Shown here piece after piece: positions 53,558 to 62,807 of a stretch of DNA of 64,000 nt. The translations under genes and the position numbers were made by a program. The first letter of the stretch is position 1, and each line of letters opens with the position of its first letter. The notes under the pieces were generated by a model. It was not told where the DNA came from and made no database searches. It saw only the letters and a program-made list of their open reading frames with translations. Location of the stretch: the NCBI RefSeq assembly GCF_000968135.1, contig NZ_FO538765.1, positions 2,678,001 to 2,742,000 of the forward strand, read 5' to 3'. The DNA comes from Magnetospira sp. QH-2. Its GTDB lineage: Bacteria > Pseudomonadota > Alphaproteobacteria > Rhodospirillales > Magnetospiraceae.

Positions 53558-56143
53558 TCAGACCGTCACGGTGTCCGCGATCTTGCGGAAATCATCGATC
53601 TTGTCGAAGTTCATGTAGCGGTAGATATCGTCCGCGCTTTCGTTGACGAGTTTCACTTGCTCCATGTACTCGTCCACCGTCGGGATCCGCCCGAGCAGGG
53701 CACATACCGCCGCCAACTCGGCCGAACCCAGATAGACGAAGGTATCGATGCCCAACCGGTTGGGGAAGTTCCGCGTCGAGGTGGACATGGCCGTCGAGCC
53801 CTTGCGGATCTGCGCTTGATTGCCCATGCACAAGGAGCAGCCCGGCGTTTCCATCCGGGCCCCGGTCTTGCCGAGAATGGCGTAGTAGCCCTCTTCGGTC
53901 AGGATCTTCTGATCCATCTTGGTGGGTGGGGCGATCCACAGGCGGGTTGGCATATCCGACTTGCCGTCGAGCACCTTCGCCGCCGCCCGGAAATGGCCGA
54001 TGTTGGTCATGCACGACCCGATGAACACCTCTTCGATTTCGTTGCCTGCCACTTCGGACAGCAGTTTCACGTCGTCCGGATCGTTCGGGCAGGCGACAAT
54101 CGGCTCGGTGATGGTGTCCATGTTGATCTCGATCACCGCCGCATACTCGGCGTCCTCGTCGCGTTTCAGCAGCTTCGGATCGGCAATGAAGTCCTGCATG
54201 GCCTTGATCCGGCGGGTGAGTGTCCGTTCATCGTGGTAGCCCTCGGCAATCATCCATTTCATCAAGGTGATGTTGGAGCGCATGTATTCGATGATCGGCT
54301 CGGGGTTCAAATAGACGGCGCAGCCCGCCGAAGAACGCTCGGCCGTGGCGTCGGACAATTCGAAGGCCTGCTCCACCTTGAGGTCCGGCAACCCTTCGAT
54401 TTCAACGATGGTGCCCGAGAAGACATTCTTTTTGCCCTTTTTCTCCACTGTCAATAAGCCGTCCTGGATGGCTTGATAGGGAATGGCATTGACCATATCA
54501 CGCAGGGTGATGCCCGGCTGCATGGTGCCGGTGAACTTGACCAGCACACTTTCCGGCATATCCAGCGGCATGACGCCGGTCGCCGCGCCGAACGCGACCA
54601 GACCGGAGCCGGCCGGGAAGGAAACCCCCAGGGGGAAGCGGGTATGGGAATCGCCGCCCGTGCCCACCGTATCGGGCATCAGCAGACGATTCAGCCAGCT
54701 ATGGATCACCCCGTCGCCGACCCGCAACGAAACACCGCCCCGGTTCTCGATGAAGCCCGGCAGCTCCTTGTGGGTCTTCACATCGACCAACTTGGGATAG
54801 GCCGCGGTGTGGCAGAAAGACTGCATCACCAGATCCGCCTGGAAGCCCAGGCAAGCCAGGTCTTTCAGTTCGTCCCGGGTCATCGGGCCAGTGGTATCCT
54901 GGGACCCGACGGTGGTCATCTTGGGCTCGCAGTAGGTACCCGGACGAACGCCCAGACCTTCCGGCAGACCGCAGGCGCGCCCGACGATCTTCTGGGCCAA
55001 GGTGAAGCCCTTACCGGTATCCGAGGGGGCGTGTGGCTGGCGGAACTGAGTGGAAGGCTCCAGTTTCAGCGCCTCGCGGGCCCGGGCGGTCAAACCGCGA
55101 CCGATGATGAGCGGAATGCGGCCCCCGGCGCGCACTTCATCGAAAATCACCTCGGACTTGACGGTAAACTCGGCGATCACGTCGCCGCCCTTGAGCACCT
55201 TGCCCTCATAGGGGCGCAGCTCGATCACGTCGCCCATGGCCATGCTCGATACGTCCACCTCGATAGGCAGCGCGCCCGCGTCTTCCATGGTGTTGTAAAA
55301 GATCGGCGCAATCTTGGATCCGAGACAGACACCGCCGAAACGCTTGTTTGGTACGTAGGGAATATCCTCGCCGGTCCACCACAGGACCGAGTTGGTGGCC
55401 GATTTCCGCGACGAGCCGGTGCCGACCACATCGCCCACATAGGCGACGGGGTGGCCTTTATCAGCCAAATCCCGGATGAATTGGATCGGGCCGCGCACGC
55501 CGGCTTCTTCCGGTTCGATCCCGTCCCGCGGGTTCTTCAGCATGGCCAAGGCGTGCAGCGGTATATCCGGGCGGCTCCAGGCATCCGGTGCCGGAGACAG
55601 GTCATCGGTATTGGTTTCGCCGGTCACCTTGAAGACCGTCACGGTCAGGCTTTCAGGAACTTCGGGCCGCGAGGTAAACCATTCGGCATCGGCCCAGGAT
55701 TGCAGGACCGCCTTGGCATGGTCGTTCCCCGCTTCAGCCTTTTCCTGCACGTCGTGGAAATAGTCAAAGACCAGCAGGGTTTTCTTCAGGCATTCCGCCG
55801 CGGTTGCGCCGCAATCGGCATCGTCCAGCAGATCGATCATCGGCTCGATGTTGAATCCGCCAAGCATGGTGCCCAGTAGGTTGGTGGCTTGAGTTTTGTC
55901 GATCAGATTACAGGCCTCTTCCCCTTTGGCGACCCGGGACAAGAAACCCGCCTTGATCCGCGCGGCATCGTCGACACCCGCCGGTACCCGATGGGTCAGC
56001 AATTCAACGAGGACGGCCTCTTCGCCCGATGGCGGATTCCGCAACAACTCGACCAACTGTTCGGTCTGTTCCGTTGACAGAGGGAGGGGCGGGATACCCT
56101 GGGCGTCGCGTTCGGCAACATGGGCGCGATATTGTTCAAGCAT
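53558..56143 (-). CDS. acnB: Bifunctional aconitate hydratase B / 2-methylisocitrate dehydratase
   Basis: 861 residues, typical AcnB length. It interconverts citrate and isocitrate with a [4Fe-4S] cluster; AcnB also dehydrates 2-methylisocitrate. The swivel domain precedes the catalytic domains, with [25 protein letters not shown] and [13 protein letters not shown] supplying the cluster cysteines. ATG 56143 (MLEQYRAHV, the usual AcnB start) follows GGAGGTATTCCCC. Upstream 278 bp before the gntR gene hold its promoter, with no recognisable operator. Confidence 0.96.
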   Translation of the reverse strand: MLEQYRAHVAERDAQGIPPLPLSTEQTEQLVELLRNPPSGEEAVLVELLTHRVPAGVDDAARIKAGFLSRVAKGEEACNLIDKTQATNLLGTMLGGFNIEPMIDLLDDADCGATAAECLKKTLLVFDYFHDVQEKAEAGNDHAKAVLQSWADAEWFTSRPEVPESLTVTVFKVTGETNTDDLSPAPDAWSRPDIPLHALAMLKNPRDGIEPEEAGVRGPIQFIRDLADKGHPVAYVGDVVGTGSSRKSATNSVLWWTGEDIPYVPNKRFGGVCLGSKIAPIFYNTMEDAGALPIEVDVSSMAMGDVIELRPYEGKVLKGGDVIAEFTVKSEVIFDEVRAGGRIPLIIGRGLTARAREALKLEPSTQFRQPHAPSDTGKGFTLAQKIVGRACGLPEGLGVRPGTYCEPKMTTVGSQDTTGPMTRDELKDLACLGFQADLVMQSFCHTAAYPKLVDVKTHKELPGFIENRGGVSLRVGDGVIHSWLNRLLMPDTVGTGGDSHTRFPLGVSFPAGSGLVAFGAATGVMPLDMPESVLVKFTGTMQPGITLRDMVNAIPYQAIQDGLLTVEKKGKKNVFSGTIVEIEGLPDLKVEQAFELSDATAERSSAGCAVYLNPEPIIEYMRSNITLMKWMIAEGYHDERTLTRRIKAMQDFIADPKLLKRDEDAEYAAVIEINMDTITEPIVACPNDPDDVKLLSEVAGNEIEEVFIGSCMTNIGHFRAAAKVLDGKSDMPTRLWIAPPTKMDQKILTEEGYYAILGKTGARMETPGCSLCMGNQAQIRKGSTAMSTSTRNFPNRLGIDTFVYLGSAELAAVCALLGRIPTVDEYMEQVKLVNESADDIYRYMNFDKIDDFRKIADTVTV

Positions 56144-56421
56144 GGGGAATACCTCCAGTTGGCAAAGCATGTCTTTCCATGGCGGGACGGTCAATCCCGC
56201 GGGCGCGAAGGCATAACCATCGATATGAACATGCTGGTTCGTGGTTCAAGTGGTTTCTTTCCGTTCCTTCAAATAGCAAACAGGGTCCGCGCGGCCGGTC
56301 GAACGAATCCGAAGGCCATTTTGGCGCAAGGCACCCTTACGAAAAAGGCAAAGATTCCGCAGGTCGAAACGATATCTCATTGGATTCTCGCCGGTTATTC
56401 AGATTGGTCATTGGCTCTTTC

Positions 56422-57102
56422 TCATTCTTCATCCAAAGGACGGACTCGGTCCCGTAATTGCCGCAGCCGCATGCGGTGGGCCTTCTCGATATGTTGCTTC
56501 ATGGCCGCCTCGGCGCTGTCGGCATCCCGGTTGCGCAAAGCCACCAACAGTTCTTCATGCTCATCAACGGTTTCCTCGGCGCGATCCGCCTCGGCCAAGG
56601 TCGTGGGCCCGAGAATCAGGAGTGTTTTCTGCAAAGCATTCACCGACTTGACTAAAAAACGGTTTTTGGCGGAATCCAGCAAGCCCAGGTGAAACTGGCG
56701 GTTCAATCGAAAGACCTCGTCGGCATCGCCAATCACTTTGGCCATTTCCCCATTGAGTGTCGCAAGTTCGGAAATCTCAATTTCCGAGGCGGACCGGGCG
56801 GCCATGCGGGCCGCCGTGCTTTCCAGCACCGCGCGCACCTCGTAAAGCTCCATTACTTCGTTATAATCCAGCGTACGGATCACCGCGCCCCGGTGCGGTT
56901 CATGGACCACCAACCCGTCGGCTTCCAGCCTGCGCATGGCCTCGCGGATCGGGGTGCGGCTGACATCAAGCCGCTGGGCCAGGTCCGTCTCGGTCAGCCG
57001 ATCGCCCGGCCCCAGATTACCGGCACGAATCATCTCCAACAGCCGGGCATAGGCGCTTTGGCTTTGGGAGGCGTCCGCAGACTTGTTTTTGCTGGTATTC
57101 AT
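56422..57102 (-). CDS. GntR/FCD-family regulator, probably of the lactate operon
   Basis: About 226 residues. The N-terminal winged helix (LTETDLAQRLDVSRTPIREA, MRRLEADGLV) is followed by an all-helical FCD effector domain with metal-binding His residues (FHLGLL, ETVDEHEELL, MKQHIEKAHRM). LldR-type members of this family control lactate genes and respond to lactate. It lies downstream of dld/lutCBA on the same strand. A palindrome in front of it suggests autoregulation. ATG 57102 and ATG 57111 are both possible. Confidence 0.88.
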   Translation of the reverse strand: MNTSKNKSADASQSQSAYARLLEMIRAGNLGPGDRLTETDLAQRLDVSRTPIREAMRRLEADGLVVHEPHRGAVIRTLDYNEVMELYEVRAVLESTAARMAARSASEIEISELATLNGEMAKVIGDADEVFRLNRQFHLGLLDSAKNRFLVKSVNALQKTLLILGPTTLAEADRAEETVDEHEELLVALRNRDADSAEAAMKQHIEKAHRMRLRQLRDRVRPLDEE

Positions 57103-57136
57103 ACGGGGGTCCATCAACCGGATCAACTATTGTATG

Positions 57137-57153
57137 CCAATGTATACAATTGG
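57137..57153. promoter_or_regulatory. Palindromic operator candidate before the GntR-type gene
   Basis: CCAAT-GTATACA-ATTGG is a 17-bp inverted repeat with a self-complementary GTATAC centre, 35 bases upstream of the regulator start and after the dehydrogenase stop. The surrounding TTGTATGCCAATGTATACAA extends the symmetry. Short palindromes with central AT are usual FCD-family sites. Confidence 0.5.
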
Positions 57154-57212
57154 ACACACAAGAAGTCAAGTCCGATGGCCTCCCGGCAGCATTGCCGACC
57201 TACGCCTACCGA

Positions 57213-59969
57213 TCAAGCAATAGTCACCCGATCCAAAAGCCAGGCAACGGAGCGATAGGGTCGCCCCGCATGGTGGGATAGCCCGATCTCGCAGGTCCGC
57301 GATGAGGACACGCCGAAATGGCAGTCCTGCGGAAGCTGATCGGCCAGGGTCCTGAGCGCATGGGCATTCAGTTCCGGGGTGGTGAATCCCTTGTCCCCGG
57401 CAAATCCGCAGCAGGTGATTTCCGACGGCACCACCACCTGTTCCACGCAGGCCTCGACCAAGGCCAGGAATTTCCGGTCCAGGCCCATCTTGGTTGTGGA
57501 GCAAGTCACATGGGCGGCCACGGTGCCTTCGCGCCGCCGGATAGTCAGGCGGGGCAGCAGCAAATCATGCAGAGCCTCCACCAAATCCAGCGGTGCCAGA
57601 TCGTTGTCTTTCAGGGTCTTGAGCCGATAGGCGCAGGGGGCGGCATCGGTGATGACCGGCCAATCCTCGCCCTTGGCCCGTTCCACCGCGGCGGTCCATT
57701 GGGCGGCTTTTTCATCGGCAACCCGAGCCAATCCCTTGCTGGCAAATGGTTGACCACAGCAAAGGTCGGCCAGGCCATCGGGATAGACCGGCGCATAGCC
57801 TGCCCGCTTCAGTAGCCGGTCCAATGTCACCGGCAGGGATTCGCCATCCTTGTCATTGGCCGCCGGGCCCATGGTGCGGGTAGCGCAGCTGGGGATATAG
57901 AGCACCGGGTCTCCGCCGCCGCGTTCCATGACTGGCAGGTGACCGCCGGTGGGCATGGCATCGGTCCAGAGCGGCAGCCGGTTGCCACTGATCTTGCGCG
58001 CCGCGCGGCCCAGGGCATTGACCGCCCCATCGCCGAGAATCTTCTGCACCCCCCCCGCCAGGCTCAAGCCAACCCCGGTGGATTTCATCAGGCCGCCATA
58101 GTGCGCAGCGCTCCAGGCCCCCAGCTTATTGGCCGTTGTGCCCTGGCTTTGGCCGCGTAGCTTGCGGGTCAGGGTTCCGGTGTTGATGCCCACCGGACAG
58201 GCCGTGCGGCAAAGACCGCAGGCGGCGCAGGTATCCAGGCCATCGTACTGATAGCGGCGGCGCAGATCCTCCCGTTGCGGATCATCGGCAACGGCGCGCC
58301 AGCCGACAATCCGCTGCCGGGGAGTGAGGGTCAGCCCCTGAGATGGGCACATATGCTCACAAAATCCACACTCGATACATTTATCGACAATGGGATCGGC
58401 AGCGGGCATCGGTTTCAGGTTCTTGAGATGGATATCTCCGTCGTCGTTGAGGATCACCCCCGGATTCAGCAGGCCTTGCGGGTCGAACAGGTTCTTGATC
58501 CGGCGCATCAGACTGACCGCCTGTTTGCCCCATTCCAACTCCAGGAACGGTGCCATGTTGCGGCCGGTGCCATGCTCGGCCTTGAGGGACCCGCGAAACT
58601 CCACGGCGACCAGATCGGCAATTTCGGCCATGAAGCCCTCGTAGCGGGCAACTTCTTCGGGTTTGTTGAAATCCTGACTAAAGACGAAATGCAGGTTGCC
58701 TTCCAAGGCATGGCCGAAGATCAGCGCATCGTCATAGCCATGCTTCTCAAACAACGCCTGCAAGCGCTTCACCCCCTCGGCCAGATCTTCGATGGAAAAA
58801 GCCACATCTTCGATGATCACCGTGCGCCCGGTTTCGCGTACCGCGCCGACGGCAGGAAAAAGGCCCTTGCGCAAGTTCCACCAAGACGTGGTCACGGCGG
58901 GGTCCTGGCTGAACTGTACCGGAAACAGGGTCGCCACCTGGTCCAGGGCATCCCGCACCTGATCCATGCGATGGGCCAGATCATCGGCGCCATTCCCGCG
59001 CACCTCCACCAGCAGGGCCGTGGCCTCCGGCCCCAAATCGGCAAGGAAACCCGGCATGCCAGGACGGCCTTGCGCCACCCCGATGCCCAGGCGGTCGATC
59101 AGTTCCACGGCCGCGACCGGGGTGGGTTTCAAGCAAGCCACGCATTCGGCGGCCAATACCGGATTGTCGAAGAACAGCAAGGCGCTGGCCTTATCCGCCT
59201 CGTCGGGCACGGTGTTATAGGTGATCTCGGAGACAAAACCGAGGGTGCCTTCGGAGCCAACCATCAGATGCGCCAGGATCTGGACCGGGTCTTCAAAATC
59301 GATCAGGGCGTTCAGACTGTAGCCCATGGTGTTCTTGATTTTGTATTTGCGGCGGATCAGGGCAACCAGGTCCGGATCGGCCCGGACTTCCTTGCAAAGC
59401 GCGGCCAGTCCGTCCAACAGCTTCCGCTGACCGCTGGGCTGGCGGGTATCGAAAACAGAGCCATCGGCCAGCACCACCCTCACCGAGTCCAAGGTCTGGT
59501 ACGAGTTTTGAGCCACGCCGCAGCACATGCCCGAAGCGTTATTGGCGACGATCCCGCCGATTTTAGCGGCATTGATTGAAGCCGGATCGGGACCGATTTT
59601 ACGACCGTAGGGAGCCAACCGCCGATTGGCCTCAGCACCGATCATTCCTGGCCAGAGGCGGATGCGGGCGCCCTGATCCAGCACCTCGGCCCGGTTCCAG
59701 CCATCGCCCAATACCGCCAACACGGAGTCGGATATGGCCTGTCCCGACAGGCTGGTCCCGGCGGCGCGAAAGGTGATCGGCGCGCCCTGCGCCCGGCAGG
59801 CCGCCAACAGATCGATCATTTCCTGCTCCGACTGCACCGTGACCACGATCTCGGGGATCAGCCGATAAAAACTGGCATCGGTCCCATAGGCCAAACGGCG
59901 CAGCGGATCACGATGCAGACGGTGTTCGGGTATCACCCCTTTCAGGGCGTGAACAAGAGCCTCGGTCAT
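57213..59969 (-). CDS. FAD-binding and Fe-S oxidoreductase, D-lactate dehydrogenase-like (Dld type II)
   Basis: 918 residues. An N-terminal FAD-PCMH domain (TFRAAGTSLSGQAISDSV, KIGGIVANNASGMCCG) and a FAD-oxidase C-terminal domain are followed by two 4Fe-4S motifs (CIECGFCEHMCP and CAACGLCRTACP) and two CCG-type domains (CCGQPF, CCGFAGDKGF). This fused layout is found in quinone-linked D-lactate and D-2-hydroxyglutarate dehydrogenases. Being eight bases after lutC, D-lactate is the likelier substrate. Acts at the inner face of the membrane. Confidence 0.92.
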   Translation of the reverse strand: MTEALVHALKGVIPEHRLHRDPLRRLAYGTDASFYRLIPEIVVTVQSEQEMIDLLAACRAQGAPITFRAAGTSLSGQAISDSVLAVLGDGWNRAEVLDQGARIRLWPGMIGAEANRRLAPYGRKIGPDPASINAAKIGGIVANNASGMCCGVAQNSYQTLDSVRVVLADGSVFDTRQPSGQRKLLDGLAALCKEVRADPDLVALIRRKYKIKNTMGYSLNALIDFEDPVQILAHLMVGSEGTLGFVSEITYNTVPDEADKASALLFFDNPVLAAECVACLKPTPVAAVELIDRLGIGVAQGRPGMPGFLADLGPEATALLVEVRGNGADDLAHRMDQVRDALDQVATLFPVQFSQDPAVTTSWWNLRKGLFPAVGAVRETGRTVIIEDVAFSIEDLAEGVKRLQALFEKHGYDDALIFGHALEGNLHFVFSQDFNKPEEVARYEGFMAEIADLVAVEFRGSLKAEHGTGRNMAPFLELEWGKQAVSLMRRIKNLFDPQGLLNPGVILNDDGDIHLKNLKPMPAADPIVDKCIECGFCEHMCPSQGLTLTPRQRIVGWRAVADDPQREDLRRRYQYDGLDTCAACGLCRTACPVGINTGTLTRKLRGQSQGTTANKLGAWSAAHYGGLMKSTGVGLSLAGGVQKILGDGAVNALGRAARKISGNRLPLWTDAMPTGGHLPVMERGGGDPVLYIPSCATRTMGPAANDKDGESLPVTLDRLLKRAGYAPVYPDGLADLCCGQPFASKGLARVADEKAAQWTAAVERAKGEDWPVITDAAPCAYRLKTLKDNDLAPLDLVEALHDLLLPRLTIRRREGTVAAHVTCSTTKMGLDRKFLALVEACVEQVVVPSEITCCGFAGDKGFTTPELNAHALRTLADQLPQDCHFGVSSSRTCEIGLSHHAGRPYRSVAWLLDRVTIA

Positions 59970-59977
59970 GGATCATC

Positions 59978-60625
59978 CTATTCCTGGATGGCGAGCACGA
60001 TCAGCCGCTTGGGCCCATGCACGCCGAATACCAGCGTCTGTTCAATGTCAGCGGTTTTCGAGGGGCCGCTGACCAGCACCAGATTGGTCGGCATCCTCTC
60101 TTTCCAGCGGCCTGCGGTCAGGGCATCGTGCAAGGTCGCGTGCAGATCCGCGATGGTCATCAGGGCAATATGGACCTCGGGCACCAACGACAACGTGCGC
60201 GGCTCCTCCGGTCCCGGGCAGAGGATCAAACTGCCTGTGGCCGCCACCGCACCCACCGTGGCGGTGAATCCCGCGTCGCATGAGAACAGATCCCGCTTGA
60301 TCCCTTCGATGGGTTGATCGAAGGGGAGCAACGTCACATGGCCATCCAGGGTGGCGCCCACAGTCTTTCCCCAAGGCCCGTTGGGACCATAGGCAAAGGA
60401 CTGCCAATCATTTTGTCGCACCAAATCCAGAAGGACCCTCGGCCAGGACTCCCGGGTGCAGGGAATGACCTCCCCTTGCACGGATTCGATCATGGTTTTG
60501 AACTGATCGAACAAAATACCTGAGCTGATTGCATCTCCCGTACAGACGGCAAAATCACTCGCCGGAATATCCATGCCGGGCGCGGCACGCAGGCCGTCGA
60601 GGATACTGTCTCGCGTATTGGTCAT
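59978..60625 (-). CDS. lutC: LutC, lactate-utilisation protein (LUD domain)
   Basis: 215 residues. LUD/YkgG-fold protein with SLVPEVHIALMTIADL and VSGPSKTADIEQTLVFGVHG near the C-terminus, the family signature. It works with LutA and LutB in oxidation of L-lactate to pyruvate; its exact role is unknown. The ATG overlaps the lutB stop (ATGA). An open frame upstream to 60817 overlaps lutB and is not used. Confidence 0.93.
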   Translation of the reverse strand: MTNTRDSILDGLRAAPGMDIPASDFAVCTGDAISSGILFDQFKTMIESVQGEVIPCTRESWPRVLLDLVRQNDWQSFAYGPNGPWGKTVGATLDGHVTLLPFDQPIEGIKRDLFSCDAGFTATVGAVAATGSLILCPGPEEPRTLSLVPEVHIALMTIADLHATLHDALTAGRWKERMPTNLVLVSGPSKTADIEQTLVFGVHGPKRLIVLAIQE

Positions 60626-62049
60626 GACCCCTCCTCCCGGTCCTTGGCCATCAATTCGTGGAAGGTACGCTTGGCGAAGGTGGGTCTGGCCCGCACGGTG
60701 ACCCAGTCTTTCATGGGCGCCGATCCCATCGGGCTCAGATGACCGAAGCGGGTCAGCAATCGTCCGGTCATCCGGTATAGCCAGCCGCTGGCGTGGGACA
60801 AACCCCAAAGCTTCCAACTGATGACTTCCAGGGTCTTGCGGCGGGACCCGGCCTGTTTTACCGCGCCATCACCCTCGCCCGCCGCTTCGCCGCGCAGGCG
60901 CACCAGCACCTTGGCGATGGGAATACGCACCGGACAGACTTCCACACAGGCATTGCACAGACTACAAGCCGTGGGCAGATCCCCCTTAGCCTTCAAACCT
61001 TCCAATTGCGGCGCCAACATTTGTCCAATGGGTCCTGGATAGGGTCCGGCGAACACCTGACCGCCGACCCGGGTATAGACCGGACAATGATTGATACAGG
61101 CCCCACATCGGATGCATTGCAGGGTCTGGCGCAGAATCGGATCCGCATAAGCGCGGCTCCGCCCGTTATCGATGAGCACCAGATGCACCGCGCGGGGACC
61201 ATCCATTTCATCGGGCTTGCGCGGACCGGTGATCATATTGACATAGGTTGTGATGGGCTGACCGGTGGCCGAGCGGGTCAACAAGGAAAGCAGCGGTGGC
61301 ACGTCCTCCAAGGTTTCGACCACCTTTTCGATGCCCATGACGGCGATATGCAAATCAGGCACGGTGGTTGATAGTCGCCCGTTGCCTTCGTTTTCCACCA
61401 GTACCAGAGTCCCGGTTTCAGCTACCGCCATATTGACCCCAGACAGCCCGACCCCTGCCGCGGCGAAACGGTCGCGCAGGATGCCTCGCGCCACGGCGGT
61501 CAGTTCCGCCGGATCCTCTGTATAGGCAGCTCCCTCGATCTTGTCGTGAAACAGCTGGGCAATTTCCGGTGTGTTCTTGTGGATGCAAGGCATGACGATA
61601 TGAGACGGAGTCTCTTCGGCCAACTGGATGATGTATTCACCCAGATCGCTCTCCACCGGCATCACCCCGGCTTCCTCGAGAATTTGGTTAAGATGGATCT
61701 CCTCGGTGGCCATGGACTTGCCCTTGACGGCGAATGTCGCGCCACTGTCCTTTATCAGCCCGAGAATGACCGCGTTGGCTTCCGCGGGCGTTTGGGTCCA
61801 ATGGATCCGAATGCCGTTTTCCTGGCACTTTGATTCTAGTTGTTGCAACAACTGTGGGAGCTTTGCCAACGCGCGTCGGCGTATGGCCTGACCCAGATCA
61901 CGCAACGCCTCGCGCTCCACCGCATCGGGGAACTGTGCCGCCCGTTTGGCCATCAGCCCGTCCATGGCCTTGCGCAGGTTGGCGCGCAGCTTGGGATCGG
62001 CCAGGGCTTCCTTGGCGCGCTCGCGGAAATCGCTGTCAATCGCGGCCAT
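60622..62049 (-). CDS. lutB: LutB, iron-sulfur lactate-utilisation protein
   Basis: 475 residues. A LUD domain (TFAVKGKSMATEEIHLNQIL, VAETGTLVLVENEGNGRL) is followed by two 4Fe-4S ferredoxin motifs CIRCGACINHCP and CSLCNACVEVCP. It transfers electrons in the LutABC L-lactate dehydrogenase complex. ATG 62049 follows GGGAGCG and overlaps the end of lutA by 14 bases. Confidence 0.95.
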   Translation of the reverse strand: MAAIDSDFRERAKEALADPKLRANLRKAMDGLMAKRAAQFPDAVEREALRDLGQAIRRRALAKLPQLLQQLESKCQENGIRIHWTQTPAEANAVILGLIKDSGATFAVKGKSMATEEIHLNQILEEAGVMPVESDLGEYIIQLAEETPSHIVMPCIHKNTPEIAQLFHDKIEGAAYTEDPAELTAVARGILRDRFAAAGVGLSGVNMAVAETGTLVLVENEGNGRLSTTVPDLHIAVMGIEKVVETLEDVPPLLSLLTRSATGQPITTYVNMITGPRKPDEMDGPRAVHLVLIDNGRSRAYADPILRQTLQCIRCGACINHCPVYTRVGGQVFAGPYPGPIGQMLAPQLEGLKAKGDLPTACSLCNACVEVCPVRIPIAKVLVRLRGEAAGEGDGAVKQAGSRRKTLEVISWKLWGLSHASGWLYRMTGRLLTRFGHLSPMGSAPMKDWVTVRARPTFAKRTFHELMAKDREEGS

Positions 62050-62797
62050 GGATACGCTCCCAAAGGAATTGGGCAATATGGCGACCCTTGGCCCGGGCCT
62101 TGGATTTGGCCTGCGCCCCGGTGATATTCATCAAACAACCGCAATCCCCGGATACCACCGCCTCGGCCCCGGTTGCATCGATATCGGCTACCTTGTCGGT
62201 GACCATGGCGGCAGAAACTTCGGGCATCTTGATGGCGAATGTGCCCCCAAATCCGCAGCACTCACGCTCCCTTTGCAGGGGTTCCAAAGTGACGTTGCCG
62301 AGTCCGTTCAACAAGATTTTGGGCTCGTCGGTAATGCCCATCTCGCGCACCGAATGGCAGGAGCCGTGCCAGGTGATCTTTGTGGGCTCGCCCAGATCCT
62401 CGTATTGTACCTTGAGCACATGGACCAGGAATTCGGTCAGTTCATAGACCCGCTCGGACAGATCCCGCGCGGCGGCTTCCAAAGGCGTGCCCTCAAACAG
62501 TTCCGGATAATGCTTGCGAATCATCCCGGCGCAGGACCCGGAGGGCACCACCACCGGTTTGTTTTCCGGGAACAGGGCCAGCTGTGCGGCGGCCACTTTT
62601 CGCGCGTCGTCCATAAAACCGTTGTTGAAGGCCGGTTGGCCGCAACAGCTTTGGTCTTGAGGAAAGTCGATCTTGATTCCTTCGCGCCGCAGTAGCTTCA
62701 CCCCCGCCAGTCCGGCCTCGGGATAGAACAGGTCCACCAGGCAGGTGGCGAAGAAATAGACCTCGCTCGGGGGCGTCTCGGGATAGGGTCTTGTCAT
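62036..62797 (-). CDS. lutA: LutA, CCG-domain lactate-utilisation protein
   Basis: 253 residues. Two cysteine-rich CCG domains are seen: SCCGQPAFNNGF with TCLVDLFYPEAG and CCGFGGTFAIKM with WHGSCHSVREMG. Same family as GlcF and HdrD; in LutABC it is the first subunit. It begins ten bases after the TRAP permease stop, so import and oxidation of lactate are probably cotranscribed. Confidence 0.95.
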   Translation of the reverse strand: MTRPYPETPPSEVYFFATCLVDLFYPEAGLAGVKLLRREGIKIDFPQDQSCCGQPAFNNGFMDDARKVAAAQLALFPENKPVVVPSGSCAGMIRKHYPELFEGTPLEAAARDLSERVYELTEFLVHVLKVQYEDLGEPTKITWHGSCHSVREMGITDEPKILLNGLGNVTLEPLQRERECCGFGGTFAIKMPEVSAAMVTDKVADIDATGAEAVVSGDCGCLMNITGAQAKSKARAKGRHIAQFLWERIHGRD

Positions 62798-62807
62798 GGT
62801 TAAATCC

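Noticed and set aside
54473-55879. A 468-codon open frame on the + strand opposite acnB
   Set aside because: Antisense shadow of a highly conserved gene with strong third-position GC bias; no family resemblance.
58275-59579. A 434-codon open frame on the + strand opposite the FAD/Fe-S dehydrogenase
   Set aside because: Antisense shadow; the minus-strand frame carries all expected motifs.
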